DNA of 60,197 bases from Candidatus Bathyarchaeota archaeon (GTDB taxonomy: Archaea > Thermoproteota > CALKCG01 > B24 > DRYS01). Location of the stretch: NCBI GenBank assembly GCA_018396535.1, contig JAGTQC010000009.1, forward strand, positions 1 through 60,197. Direction: 5' to 3'. Shown here one piece after another: positions 8,865 through 17,800 of the stretch (the first letter of the stretch is position 1; each line of letters starts with the position of its first letter). Under the pieces are notes generated by a model. It was not told the DNA's origin. It made no database searches and was given only the letters and a program-made list of their open reading frames with translations. The translations under genes were made by a program, and so were the position numbers.

Positions 8865-9223
8865 ATACCTTCAATAACACAATCTCTACCCTTAACAAGC
8901 TTCGATATATTATTACATCGAGGGCATCGAACGATCGGAGGTGAATAATGGTATAACGGGTTATCCTTACACTCGACTATCCATTGGTAATTACACTCTA
9001 TACATTTAGCTACGGCATCCTCTTCTGATACGGAAAATACTACTCCATTTAAACTAGGCTCCATACTAGCTATAGCCTCTAGAGAGAACTTAAGCTGGTC
9101 TGGGTTTATGAACGAGAATTTACCTATTCTTATCTTAATCTCTAGTACCCTCTTTGCATACCTCCTTTTAGCCTCCGCTAAGGCTATACTTATTATCTGG
9201 GATGCGATCGAAAATTCATGCAT
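8849..9223 (-). CDS. hypA: Hydrogenase nickel-insertion protein HypA
   Basis: HypA delivers nickel together with HypB. The protein has 124 residues. The N-terminus MHEFS keeps His2, the nickel ligand (usually MHEWS or MHELS). The zinc site is CIEC (Cys74, Cys77) with CPRC (Cys100, Cys103). The inter-pair segment is about 22 residues, a normal length for archaeal HypA. It lies between hypB and hypD with short gaps. No hydrogenase structural gene is in the window, so the client enzyme is encoded elsewhere. Confidence 0.94.
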   Translation of the reverse strand: MHEFSIASQIISIALAEAKRRYAKRVLEIKIRIGKFSFINPDQLKFSLEAIASMEPSLNGVVFSVSEEDAVAKCIECNYQWIVECKDNPLYHYSPPIVRCPRCNNISKLVKGRDCVIEGICIEV

Positions 9224-9258
9224 AGATTATATCACTAGTAAAGTAAGACTGAATTAAT

Positions 9259-9933
9259 TCATAAGTTTAAAGCATGTATAATGTCATCTATACCAATACC
9301 ATCCCTGCATATAGCTTTAACGACATTAGCCCTGGGGTTTATGCTCCTTATATCTTGAACAAGTTTATCTGAATCTACCTTCATAGCTTCAGCTAGATCC
9401 ATCTTATTTATGACAACTATATCCGCATCCATAAACATAAATGGATGTTTAATAACAGTGTATGGTCCCTCTGTTATACTTATTACGACTATACGTTTAT
9501 GACTTCCCAATGGAAACTCAGCCGGACATATAAGGTTACCTACGTTCTCTATGAATATGAGATCTAAACTGGACAATTCAAGTTTTTCTAAAGCTTTCCT
9601 TATCTGACTCGCATCAAGGTGGCATTCCCTACCTGTATTAACCTGCACTGATTTTACTCCCTCCTTGAGAATCATATCTGAATCTATACTGGAAGTTAAG
9701 TCCCCCTTTATAACGGCTATACGATACCTGTCTTTAAGTCTTTTACAAATTTGTATTATTAGAGTAGTTTTTCCTGATCCTGTAGCACCCATAACATCTA
9801 TAGCTTTTATACCATAATTATCTAGAATTCTGCGATTCTCTTCGGCTAATAACATATTACGTCTGATTATACTTTCCTCCAACTCTATATCTAGTCTTTC
9901 CCCCTCATCTTCCGTTACGATAATTTTACTCAA
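9259..9933 (-). CDS. hypB: Hydrogenase nickel-incorporation GTPase HypB
   Basis: HypB is a GTPase of the SIMIBI class that drives nickel transfer. The protein has 224 residues. The P-loop GATGSGKT is at 49-56. The metal-site pair Cys104-His105 lies in TGRECHLDA. ENVGNLICPAEFPLG and the guanine-specificity motif NKMD follow. There is no N-terminal His-rich stretch, so it is not a nickel-storage variant. The start is TTG at 9933, preceded at 5 nt by a GGGGGGT ribosome binding site. It follows hypC with a 12-bp gap. Confidence 0.94.
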   Translation of the reverse strand: MSKIIVTEDEGERLDIELEESIIRRNMLLAEENRRILDNYGIKAIDVMGATGSGKTTLIIQICKRLKDRYRIAVIKGDLTSSIDSDMILKEGVKSVQVNTGRECHLDASQIRKALEKLELSSLDLIFIENVGNLICPAEFPLGSHKRIVVISITEGPYTVIKHPFMFMDADIVVINKMDLAEAMKVDSDKLVQDIRSINPRANVVKAICRDGIGIDDIIHALNL

Positions 9934-9945
9934 TATTACCCCCCT

Positions 9946-10179
9946 TCATTTAGCAAAATCTTCTAAAGATATCACCTTCCTCCATAACTCTATGGTTTCA
10001 CGGACATATTCTTCAGGTACAACTTGAATAGCATAGCCTGCATGTACAAGAACATAGTCTCCCGGTTTCGCTTTTTCAAGTAAAGCTAAGTTAACCTTTC
10101 TTATAGTTCCATCGCCAAAATCCACTTTACCAATTATGCCATTTACCTCTATGAGTAGGCCAGGTACTGCTAAGCACAT
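9946..10179 (-). CDS. hypC: Hydrogenase maturation chaperone HypC
   Basis: HypC carries the iron complex with HypD and then binds the hydrogenase large subunit. The protein has 77 residues. It begins MCLAVPG, where Cys2 is the essential ligand, and has the conserved His46 in YVLVHAGYA. It is the first gene of the hyp operon. A TATA-rich palindrome lies about 35-45 bp upstream of its ATG. Confidence 0.94.
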   Translation of the reverse strand: MCLAVPGLLIEVNGIIGKVDFGDGTIRKVNLALLEKAKPGDYVLVHAGYAIQVVPEEYVRETIELWRKVISLEDFAK

Positions 10180-10211
10180 AAGTTTTCATCACCATTTATT
10201 TTTAATCAGTA

Positions 10212-10226
10212 GCATATTATATATGC
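10212..10226 (-). promoter_or_regulatory. Putative promoter/operator of the hyp operon
   Basis: GCATATTATATATGC has inverted arms GCATAT and ATATGC around a 3-nt centre. It lies 33-47 bp upstream of the hypC ATG. It contains a good archaeal TATA element for the minus strand and could also be a dimer-binding site for the winged-helix protein encoded just upstream. Neither role is proved by the sequence. Confidence 0.4.
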
Positions 10227-10258
10227 AAGCTTCGTATATGTAAAGGTTACGATATCAA

Positions 10259-10621
10259 TCATTCATGGAGAACCCTCTCCACTTCTTCTAGAAGTCTAGC
10301 TACCCGTTTACCTCTTTCTGTAAGTCTTATAATTCTCACACCCCCTCCTCTATCCTCTGTTATAAGACCTTTTTTCAATAATCCTTCGACCGCTCTATAT
10401 AGTGTGATAGGACTCATCAAATTCCTTCTAACAAGCTGACTTATCATTTGAGGTTTATCTAAGATAGATAAAGTCATTAATAGTTTAGATTCATACTCGG
10501 TTAATACCATACGACCCCACATTGAATCTATCGGGGTTAAGCTATATAGAAGTTTTATGCCGATTATATAGCTAGGCATCTTTCTATAGTTTGGGTTGAC
10601 CCCCTCCATACAATTATACAT
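10259..10621 (-). CDS. Winged-helix transcriptional regulator, MarR/PadR-like
   Basis: This 120-residue protein has a winged helix-turn-helix at about residues 40-105: a first helix (TEYESKLLMTLSIL), a recognition helix (SPITLYRAVEGLLKKGLI) and a wing with a run of Gly (DRGGGVRIIRLTERG). The C-terminal helix LLEEVERVL suits dimerisation. There is no ligand domain. It is divergent from the HpcH/HpaI aldolase gene and lies 79 bp upstream of hypC, so it may regulate itself, the aldolase or the hyp genes. Other in-frame starts exist at 10609 and 10579. Confidence 0.75.
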   Translation of the reverse strand: MYNCMEGVNPNYRKMPSYIIGIKLLYSLTPIDSMWGRMVLTEYESKLLMTLSILDKPQMISQLVRRNLMSPITLYRAVEGLLKKGLITEDRGGGVRIIRLTERGKRVARLLEEVERVLHE

Positions 10622-10669
10622 TCTTCGCTTAAATTTGATAGTGAGGGGGTGGATGTTATTTTAACTATA

Positions 10670-10684
10670 TTCATGTCATATGAA
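10670..10684. promoter_or_regulatory. Putative operator (inverted repeat) between regulator and aldolase genes
   Basis: TTCATGTCATATGAA has 5-bp arms around a 5-nt spacer in the divergent intergenic region. Size and symmetry suit a winged-helix dimer, but the arms are short enough to occur by chance. Confidence 0.3.
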
Positions 10685-10734
10685 CAGAAGACTTATCTAC
10701 TATATGCGGAGCCTATTCTTCATCGTGGTGTATT

Positions 10735-11496
10735 ATGGGTAGATTGAAAGGGATACTCAAAGATGGTAAGATTGCTTTAGGAACATGGATAACTATAAAT
10801 CATCCAGATGTAGTTGATATACTTTCTACTTTACCGTTTGATTGGTTCGTATTCGATATGGAACATTCTCCACTTGAAGTAAGCGATGTAGAAATCCTTA
10901 TGATGCCTTTAAAAGGTACAGAGATAACGCCTATAGTAAGGGTCCCGTGGAATGATATGGTAATCATAAAGAGGGTTCTAGATGTAGGAGCTGAAGGTGT
11001 ACTTATTCCATGGGTTAATTCACGTGAGGAAGCCGAAGCTGCTGTAAGATATGTAAGGTATCCTCCTAGAGGAGTTAGAGGTGTTGGTCCTAGAAGGTGT
11101 ATAAGGTATGGGGAGAGACCCTTCCTAGACTACTATAAAAGATTTGAAGATGAAGAACTCGTATTAATAATACAAGTAGAGACGGCTAAAGCTATAGAGA
11201 ACCTCGAAGGTATACTTTCGGTTGAAGGTATAGATGTAGCTTATGTAGGCCCCATGGATCTATCGGTTAATCTAGGTATACCTACGATGTTCGATCATCC
11301 GAAATTCAGAGAGGCTCTAGATAGGGTACTGAAAGTATGCGAAGAATATGGTGTAACACCAGGTATACATACATTTAGTATAGAGCAGGCTAAGAAATAT
11401 GCGAATGAAGGATTTAGATTCATAGCATTGATGAGCGATCAGAGAAGTTTAACAACTGCCTTTAAATCCATGCTTTCAGAGTTTGGTAGGTTATAG
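10735..11496 (+). CDS. HpcH/HpaI-family class II aldolase
   Basis: This 253-residue TIM-barrel protein is of the HpcH/HpaI/citrate-lyase-beta family, divalent-metal class II aldolases that cleave 2-keto-3-deoxy acids such as 4-hydroxy-2-oxo-heptanedioate or 2-keto-3-deoxy-rhamnonate. Visible signatures are GTWITINHPDVVDIL near the N-terminus, FDMEHSPL (about 41-48), GAEGVLIPWVNS, YPPRGVRGVGPRRC with the family Arg, and the metal-site Glu in IQVETAKAIENLE. The exact substrate cannot be read off. It is transcribed away from a winged-helix regulator gene and is monocistronic, with the next plus-strand gene 9 kb away. Confidence 0.85.
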   Translation: MGRLKGILKDGKIALGTWITINHPDVVDILSTLPFDWFVFDMEHSPLEVSDVEILMMPLKGTEITPIVRVPWNDMVIIKRVLDVGAEGVLIPWVNSREEAEAAVRYVRYPPRGVRGVGPRRCIRYGERPFLDYYKRFEDEELVLIIQVETAKAIENLEGILSVEGIDVAYVGPMDLSVNLGIPTMFDHPKFREALDRVLKVCEEYGVTPGIHTFSIEQAKKYANEGFRFIALMSDQRSLTTAFKSMLSEFGRL

Positions 11497-11526
11497 CTAA
11501 TAATATAACACGATATAATTAAACCT

Positions 11527-14500
11527 TTATGTTTCCCCACTACGTTTACTGGTTAGGGTTCTCATACCTCTCGGTAGTCTCAATTCTTTAAATAGGTTAT
11601 CAAGCTCTACTATCTTTACATTAATACTTTTCATCTGTTCTTCTAATGGTGAAACTTTTTCTATATACTCTTCTTCACTGAGCTCTCCCAAGTTTTTCGC
11701 TACTTCGAGTTTCTCTAATTCTGAACTTATACGCTTAACCTCATCTATAAGTATATCGTAATATGGTTCAAGCTCTAAAGCTAGAGGTCTAAGCTTCCGC
11801 ATAAGCTCCTCTATTTGAGCTGTATATTTTCCACGATATTCTTCGTATATAGCTGACGAAACTTTAGGTCTCATAGATTCTAGCTTCTCTAATTTACTCT
11901 TTGCAAGTTTAATTTCATCCTGTATAAGTTTAACTTCAGCTAATATATCCTCTGGCGTTCTCTCCCTTCTTGTAGGAGCGGTTCTTACTATCTTTATCTT
12001 CAGCTTAGATTCTTTCCAAACTGTATAACCTAAGCTAAGCTTTTCGAGTCTATATAGAAATTCATGTAGAGATTTTGATCCCTTAAATTCTGCTGGAAAC
12101 TCTACTATCGGATATATAGTCTCATCCCTTCTAACACCTATAAGCCTACAGTTTATCATAAGTTGATTCTCAGATAATATAGGAAATCTGAATTCGAAAG
12201 TCCCATCTTGGAATAGCTGTCCCGTAGATTTCGTAGATCTAAGTTTGGTTGAAAATAGTTCATCGAAGTATGCGTAGAGAAGATCCCCTTCGAACATCGT
12301 AGTTCTTATAGGTAATGGAAACTCTCCTCTCTCACCGATTATTCTGAGATCTCTTTCTACGCTCCTTCTAGCTTCTCTACTTACTAAAGCTAATGTTTTA
12401 GCTTTAATAGCCGATAAATATACCGATAACAGAGGTATCAATGTACCTATAAGTAGCGATAGTAGGATTGTATGAGTCCCCCATGGTATAGATTCTAAGC
12501 TTACCAATCCTCTGATAAACGGTAATAGCATCGATATCCTATCTACTACTAGGTATAGTATATATGTTCCGAAGTACCCTATGAAGCTGGAGAATAAGCC
12601 GAGTATCATTCCCTCAGTCAGAAGCATATTGATTATAGATCTAGGAGTACCCCCTAGCACTGCTAGTATTCTAAGATCTCTATTCCTCTCGTATATGGTC
12701 GAATACATGGTGAGATAGACTATCATGCATATTATGATTATAGGTACGACAATACCACTTAAACCTAGCACTCTATACATATGAACCTCTTCGTAGGATA
12801 TCAAATATCCATCCACGGGTACACGGACATCACAGCCAAAGAGGTAGACAAGTTCCTCTGCCTTACGTACTAAATCTATATCTTCATCCGTAGGTATTAT
12901 GAAAAGCCAGGGTATATCGAAAACCTTTATACCTGCCACCGTCATGGGTAAACTGTTCATGGTAACTATAATTGTATGATCCGGATTTTTGAACATAGGC
13001 TCCCCATCTGGCCTTCTAACTTCGGTTAAAGCACCTGGATTAAACAAACCTTTGACCTTCACTCTACCTACTGGTATATGTATGTCACCATCTGGAGTCC
13101 ATAGAATCAAGTTGACCTGTATAACTTCTCCTATCGGTATACCAAGAGTTGAAGGTATGAGTGCGGCAGTCTCATTGGATACTAGATATCCACCCAGTAC
13201 GTAGGTATCTAGCTTATATAGTTTTGCAAAAATCTCTGGATCTATACTATAGACCTTCATCATACTCCAACTCATATCTCTGTAGATTATCTCAGCTTCA
13301 GCGCTTGCAACTCTTTCAAACGAGAAATCTATATTAGCCATACAGTATGATATATTAGCGATCCATTTCTGCGTACTCAGCCATACTATTGTATCCTGGG
13401 TTATAAATCGTTTCTCGTATATATCCGTGTATAAAGCTATAAATCTACCGTAGGAAGCTTCGAAAGGCTTTCTCTCGGTCTCCATGATACCATGCATACC
13501 TATTACTCGAACGAAGGATATACACGCTCCTACCACAATGGCTATACTTAAAACTATCATCAGTGTACGATGAATTCTACTTTGAAGATTTCTTATTGCT
13601 AGGTTTATAGGTAGCTCTACCTTGGATGATGTTATCAAAGCCAATAGATATAGGAATATGAATGATATAGTTCCGGCTGAAAAACATGCTATAGCAGAAG
13701 AAACGGGTTCTATACTTGATATCTTCGTACCGAGAAGTGCTGATGTGAACATTATAAACCCTGCTCTAAGCTCAGGTAATGTATAGAAGAACACGCTCGC
13801 TAATATGAAGAATAGGGCTATATGGATTGGAAACTTTATTCTCTCCTTTCTAATGGTTAGATTTAGTATCAATGCTGAAAATCCATACGAAAAGGCTAAG
13901 GCTACAAACACTCCTATAACTACTGTCCTATCTTGATTACCGAGCTTACTATCCAGATTTAGAAGCTTAGTTTGTAGAATGCTTATTGTGAACATAGCTT
14001 CACGATACAGTCTCTTATCAAATAATGTATCTAGATATGATAGGTACGATCTTATAGATTCAGCTTCCCTTTCTTCTTCGTATAAATCTAATCCTATCCT
14101 AGAATACCATTCCACTTTATCGAGTGTTCTTTTTATCCACTCGTTAAGGCTATCGAATGTGTAAATCTTCATCCAATTTACAAGATTATCAGTTTCTCCT
14201 ACAGTTATAGTTGTCGTGTATCCTCTATAGACAACTCTCCCCATAGTCCTTGAGATAGCTAACCTTATAGGGTAATCTAATGGTACAAAGTAGACGCCTT
14301 CGTACGCTGGGTTACTCGCTGTTACTCCTATAGGTATAGCACTCGGCTCTACTATTAGGTCAAGTTTAATAGGATTGTTATAATTCGAAAATGGATCTGC
14401 GCAACTTATGTTTACAAGCTTAGCTTTAGCTAACGTTACTATGAACCTATACACAGTTCTATTACTGTATTCCATCAATACTTCGGGATCGATACTTAAT

Positions 14501-14883
14501 CCCGTATATCTCGTCTCCTCTCCTGTTCTGATAGCTGAATGTCTAACATTCTCTATCCTAAATTTTTGTATACCTGTAACTATGTAATCCCCGTATACCG
14601 TTAGACCCCTAAGCGATGGGGGATTTATCGATCCGTTGATGATGAACTTATACTCTATATATCCAGATCCATTAGTTAAATCATCTATCGTTAAAGTTGA
14701 AAACTCCAATTTTAAGCGTAAATATGGTATTGGGGCACCCTTTACAGCATTGATAGCTAATACCCTGATGACATATTCTACGGTTTTCGCACTATCAGAG
14801 GCGTAAGCAGCGAAGTTTAAGTTTAATAGAAGCTGAATAATGATCATCATCAGGATAGGTAAAATAATCCTCTTTTTACGCAT
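11527..14883 (-). CDS. FtsX/MacB-like ABC permease with large ectodomains and C-terminal coiled coil
   Basis: This protein has 1118 residues. A signal/anchor segment (about 7-27) is followed by an external domain to about 315. Three membrane segments follow (about 321-345, 353-380, 395-420). A typical MacB-type unit comes next: TM at about 440-463, an external domain to about 705, then TMs at about 708-730, 758-781 and 805-828. The cytosolic motif ERNRDLRILAVLGGTPRSII (about 732-751) is the FtsX-family coupling loop. A cytosolic tail of about 280 residues ends in coiled coil. I chose the ATG at 14883, with a GGAGGGG ribosome binding site at 7 nt. No ABC ATPase is present in the operon. The role is probably mechanotransmission or envelope remodelling with a partner ATPase encoded elsewhere. 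Confidence 0.78.
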   Translation of the reverse strand: MRKKRIILPILMMIIIQLLLNLNFAAYASDSAKTVEYVIRVLAINAVKGAPIPYLRLKLEFSTLTIDDLTNGSGYIEYKFIINGSINPPSLRGLTVYGDYIVTGIQKFRIENVRHSAIRTGEETRYTGLSIDPEVLMEYSNRTVYRFIVTLAKAKLVNISCADPFSNYNNPIKLDLIVEPSAIPIGVTASNPAYEGVYFVPLDYPIRLAISRTMGRVVYRGYTTTITVGETDNLVNWMKIYTFDSLNEWIKRTLDKVEWYSRIGLDLYEEEREAESIRSYLSYLDTLFDKRLYREAMFTISILQTKLLNLDSKLGNQDRTVVIGVFVALAFSYGFSALILNLTIRKERIKFPIHIALFFILASVFFYTLPELRAGFIMFTSALLGTKISSIEPVSSAIACFSAGTISFIFLYLLALITSSKVELPINLAIRNLQSRIHRTLMIVLSIAIVVGACISFVRVIGMHGIMETERKPFEASYGRFIALYTDIYEKRFITQDTIVWLSTQKWIANISYCMANIDFSFERVASAEAEIIYRDMSWSMMKVYSIDPEIFAKLYKLDTYVLGGYLVSNETAALIPSTLGIPIGEVIQVNLILWTPDGDIHIPVGRVKVKGLFNPGALTEVRRPDGEPMFKNPDHTIIVTMNSLPMTVAGIKVFDIPWLFIIPTDEDIDLVRKAEELVYLFGCDVRVPVDGYLISYEEVHMYRVLGLSGIVVPIIIICMIVYLTMYSTIYERNRDLRILAVLGGTPRSIINMLLTEGMILGLFSSFIGYFGTYILYLVVDRISMLLPFIRGLVSLESIPWGTHTILLSLLIGTLIPLLSVYLSAIKAKTLALVSREARRSVERDLRIIGERGEFPLPIRTTMFEGDLLYAYFDELFSTKLRSTKSTGQLFQDGTFEFRFPILSENQLMINCRLIGVRRDETIYPIVEFPAEFKGSKSLHEFLYRLEKLSLGYTVWKESKLKIKIVRTAPTRRERTPEDILAEVKLIQDEIKLAKSKLEKLESMRPKVSSAIYEEYRGKYTAQIEELMRKLRPLALELEPYYDILIDEVKRISSELEKLEVAKNLGELSEEEYIEKVSPLEEQMKSINVKIVELDNLFKELRLPRGMRTLTSKRSGET

Positions 14884-14887
14884 CACC

Positions 14888-17800
14888 TCACCCCTCCTTA
14901 GCTATCCTTCTAAGCTTTTCAGTATACTCTGCCTTCAACTTCCTATATATTTTCTCTTCTATTTCTCCGTTAGCATAAAGTCTTTCAAGCTTACTGAGCA
15001 TACTCTTCAACTTAGAGTATTCTGCTGAAACCTCTCTAGTTCTATGTCTCCATATAAACGCTAAGGCGACCCATATCCCTGTGAATACACCCATATACCC
15101 GTATAGGTTTACTATGAATCCGCATCTAGCTGAGAGAATAGTCGTATCTGTAAGCTCTACTCTATCTCTATACTCATAAAGGCCACTGAGTACATGTACT
15201 TCATATATACGGTTTAACGGAAGCTTAACTCTTACAACATCAATCCCTCTTTGCTCGAACCTCAACGTAAATACTTTCTCCTCAAGTCTATACATTGGTG
15301 TTGTCACGATTCTCACATGAGTAACCTCTACTATACTATCTCTTAACGTATTCAACCATAAATCTAAGGGTATAATAGTTAAGGATACTACTTTTGCTAC
15401 AACGTTAACCTCCTCGATATCTTGCGTTATCTCTATAGAATCTTGCGAATATACTAGTTCACCAAGATATTCTACTCTTATAGAGTATATCCCAGAGGGT
15501 ATATAGTTAAAGGTTGTATACCCATGGATATCAGTATATCCTATGCGCATTACGCCCTTCTCAGGTTCTATAATATATACTGTCGCGTTATATAATGGAT
15601 CATTCTCTAGATCTACAACCTTAACCTTTACGTTAAGGGTTACCAGGGATAGATTGAAAGCTTCACCATCCATTTGTATGTTTATACATTGTTTAAGGAA
15701 GATTTCACCTAATCCTCCCACGACGTAAATAGTATATGTGCCGTTAAATACATCATCTATCTTCGCCCATCCATCTATTCCAGTTGTATTAGCATAAGTT
15801 ATATGTTGGTTATCGTTAGATACTAAGACCACCAATAGGTTAGGTAGAGGTTTACCGAGTGAATCCGTTATCTTAACCCCTACATCATATGCCCATGTGC
15901 GTATTGGTATTACGGTGCTACTCTCTATTAACCCCTCCCAATAGCCTATAAGCTTAGAATCTGCTAAAATCCTAACGCAATATAGTCCTGGATCTAGTTT
16001 TGCTTTGCAGTAGCCAGTTTGGTTTAGAGTTAACGTATAGATTTCCCTCTTATACTCCATGGATTCAATGATCATAGATATGGGATACCTAGTTGGTATA
16101 GTAGAGTTTCCATCATAATCGACCGCTCTGAATGTGATATCTACGAATGGCAATAGGTATGGTAATCTTGTGGTTATCGGAAAATACGCATAGCTATTAC
16201 CTACAGATGAATTTATGAAAACTGTCAATAGATAATTCCCTTCTCTAGTGAACTTTAAATGCCATATTAAATCGTAAGTTGATTCATATCTAAGATTATA
16301 CAGAATTCTCGTAGTTTCTTCTAAACTCTCCATATGTCTTGTATGAGATTCTATTGAAATTGTTACGTTATCTATATCTACTAGAGGTATCAGATTTATT
16401 TTAAATTCAAATTCTCTATCTACTTCTATCGTAGATGGTGATATAATTGATATCAGGATAGGTGGATTCTTAATATATACTATGGGTCTATATTTCATGT
16501 TAGTTAAATAGTTCGTAAGATTCATCCTAGTAATAGGTGTATTAACTATTTGGAGTCTGCAGCTATATTTCTCTATTAAAGAAGTGGATATAGGTATTCT
16601 TTGAAATGCTATTAAATCGTAACTAGGTATATCTGATTTAAGAATTATACGTGAAATCAATTCACTAGGCTTTAGATAGATTATAAGTCCTTCCTTACCA
16701 TCTTGTGATGATAGATATATTAGATCTGATGTAGGGATGGACACTCCTAACCCTGCTCTCGGTATATATAGTTCCTCTGTTGTATTATAAACATAGCATT
16801 TATGGAATAAATTCTTCGGTAGAAGGATATGAATAGGTATCATTGTACCTGTTTCCATACATTTCACGTAGATTTCTGAATCTATGTATGGTGCGTAAGC
16901 ATAAAACCTTATTAAGACGTTAAATTCTAGTTTACCATAGCTTGTACTGTATCTAACTTCCGCCATAAGTGGTCCTTTGATTAGCTTCCATTCATCCACT
17001 CTATCTAAGCTTATGGAATCTATGGTCGATCCGTTAGTAAGTATAAGTCTAATATTGGGAAATCCCCATGAAGGATCTATTAAATCAACTCCTTCAATAC
17101 TATCAATTAACCTAGATATACCTACACTTGAATTCACATTAACATATGCTTTATAGAAGCTATTCTCTATAACTACATATTTTTCGTTGATAATATTTGA
17201 TACCTTAAGATCGGTAGTTACATTGTATGTCTCTCTAGGTTTAGATAATGAATAATATAGCCTATAAGTCTTATTTTCATATCTGCTTATATCTATAGGA
17301 AATATCATTTTTACATATTTATAATAGCTTGTATCAGGATAATATTCTGCTTCGATTATCTGGAAAGGTATTGTAAACATGTTATTATCAATCAATTTAA
17401 GACTGCCATTTATTGCTATACCAAAAGAGAACAAAGCACTTATTTCTACGTACTCTCTATGATAATCTACCGGCAAAGTATTATTTATATATATCTCTAA
17501 ATAATTCTCCTCTTCTATTACTTTTTCAACTAACAATTCATAAATCATATCATCCTTAATAACATCTATATGGAAAGATGCTAGTTTCGATCCAGTTTTA
17601 CTGATAACATCTACTCTATACGTACCGTTAAATATATTTTTGAAAATGGCAGTACCGGTTGCATCAGTTATATTTCTATATATTATCGACTTAGAGAAGT
17701 TTCCTAATAAATTTAAAATCACTTTACAATCTGATAATGGGGTTTTGTTCCATCCTAATATTTTTATCTTAAAATCATATAAAAAGCATTTAATATTAAC

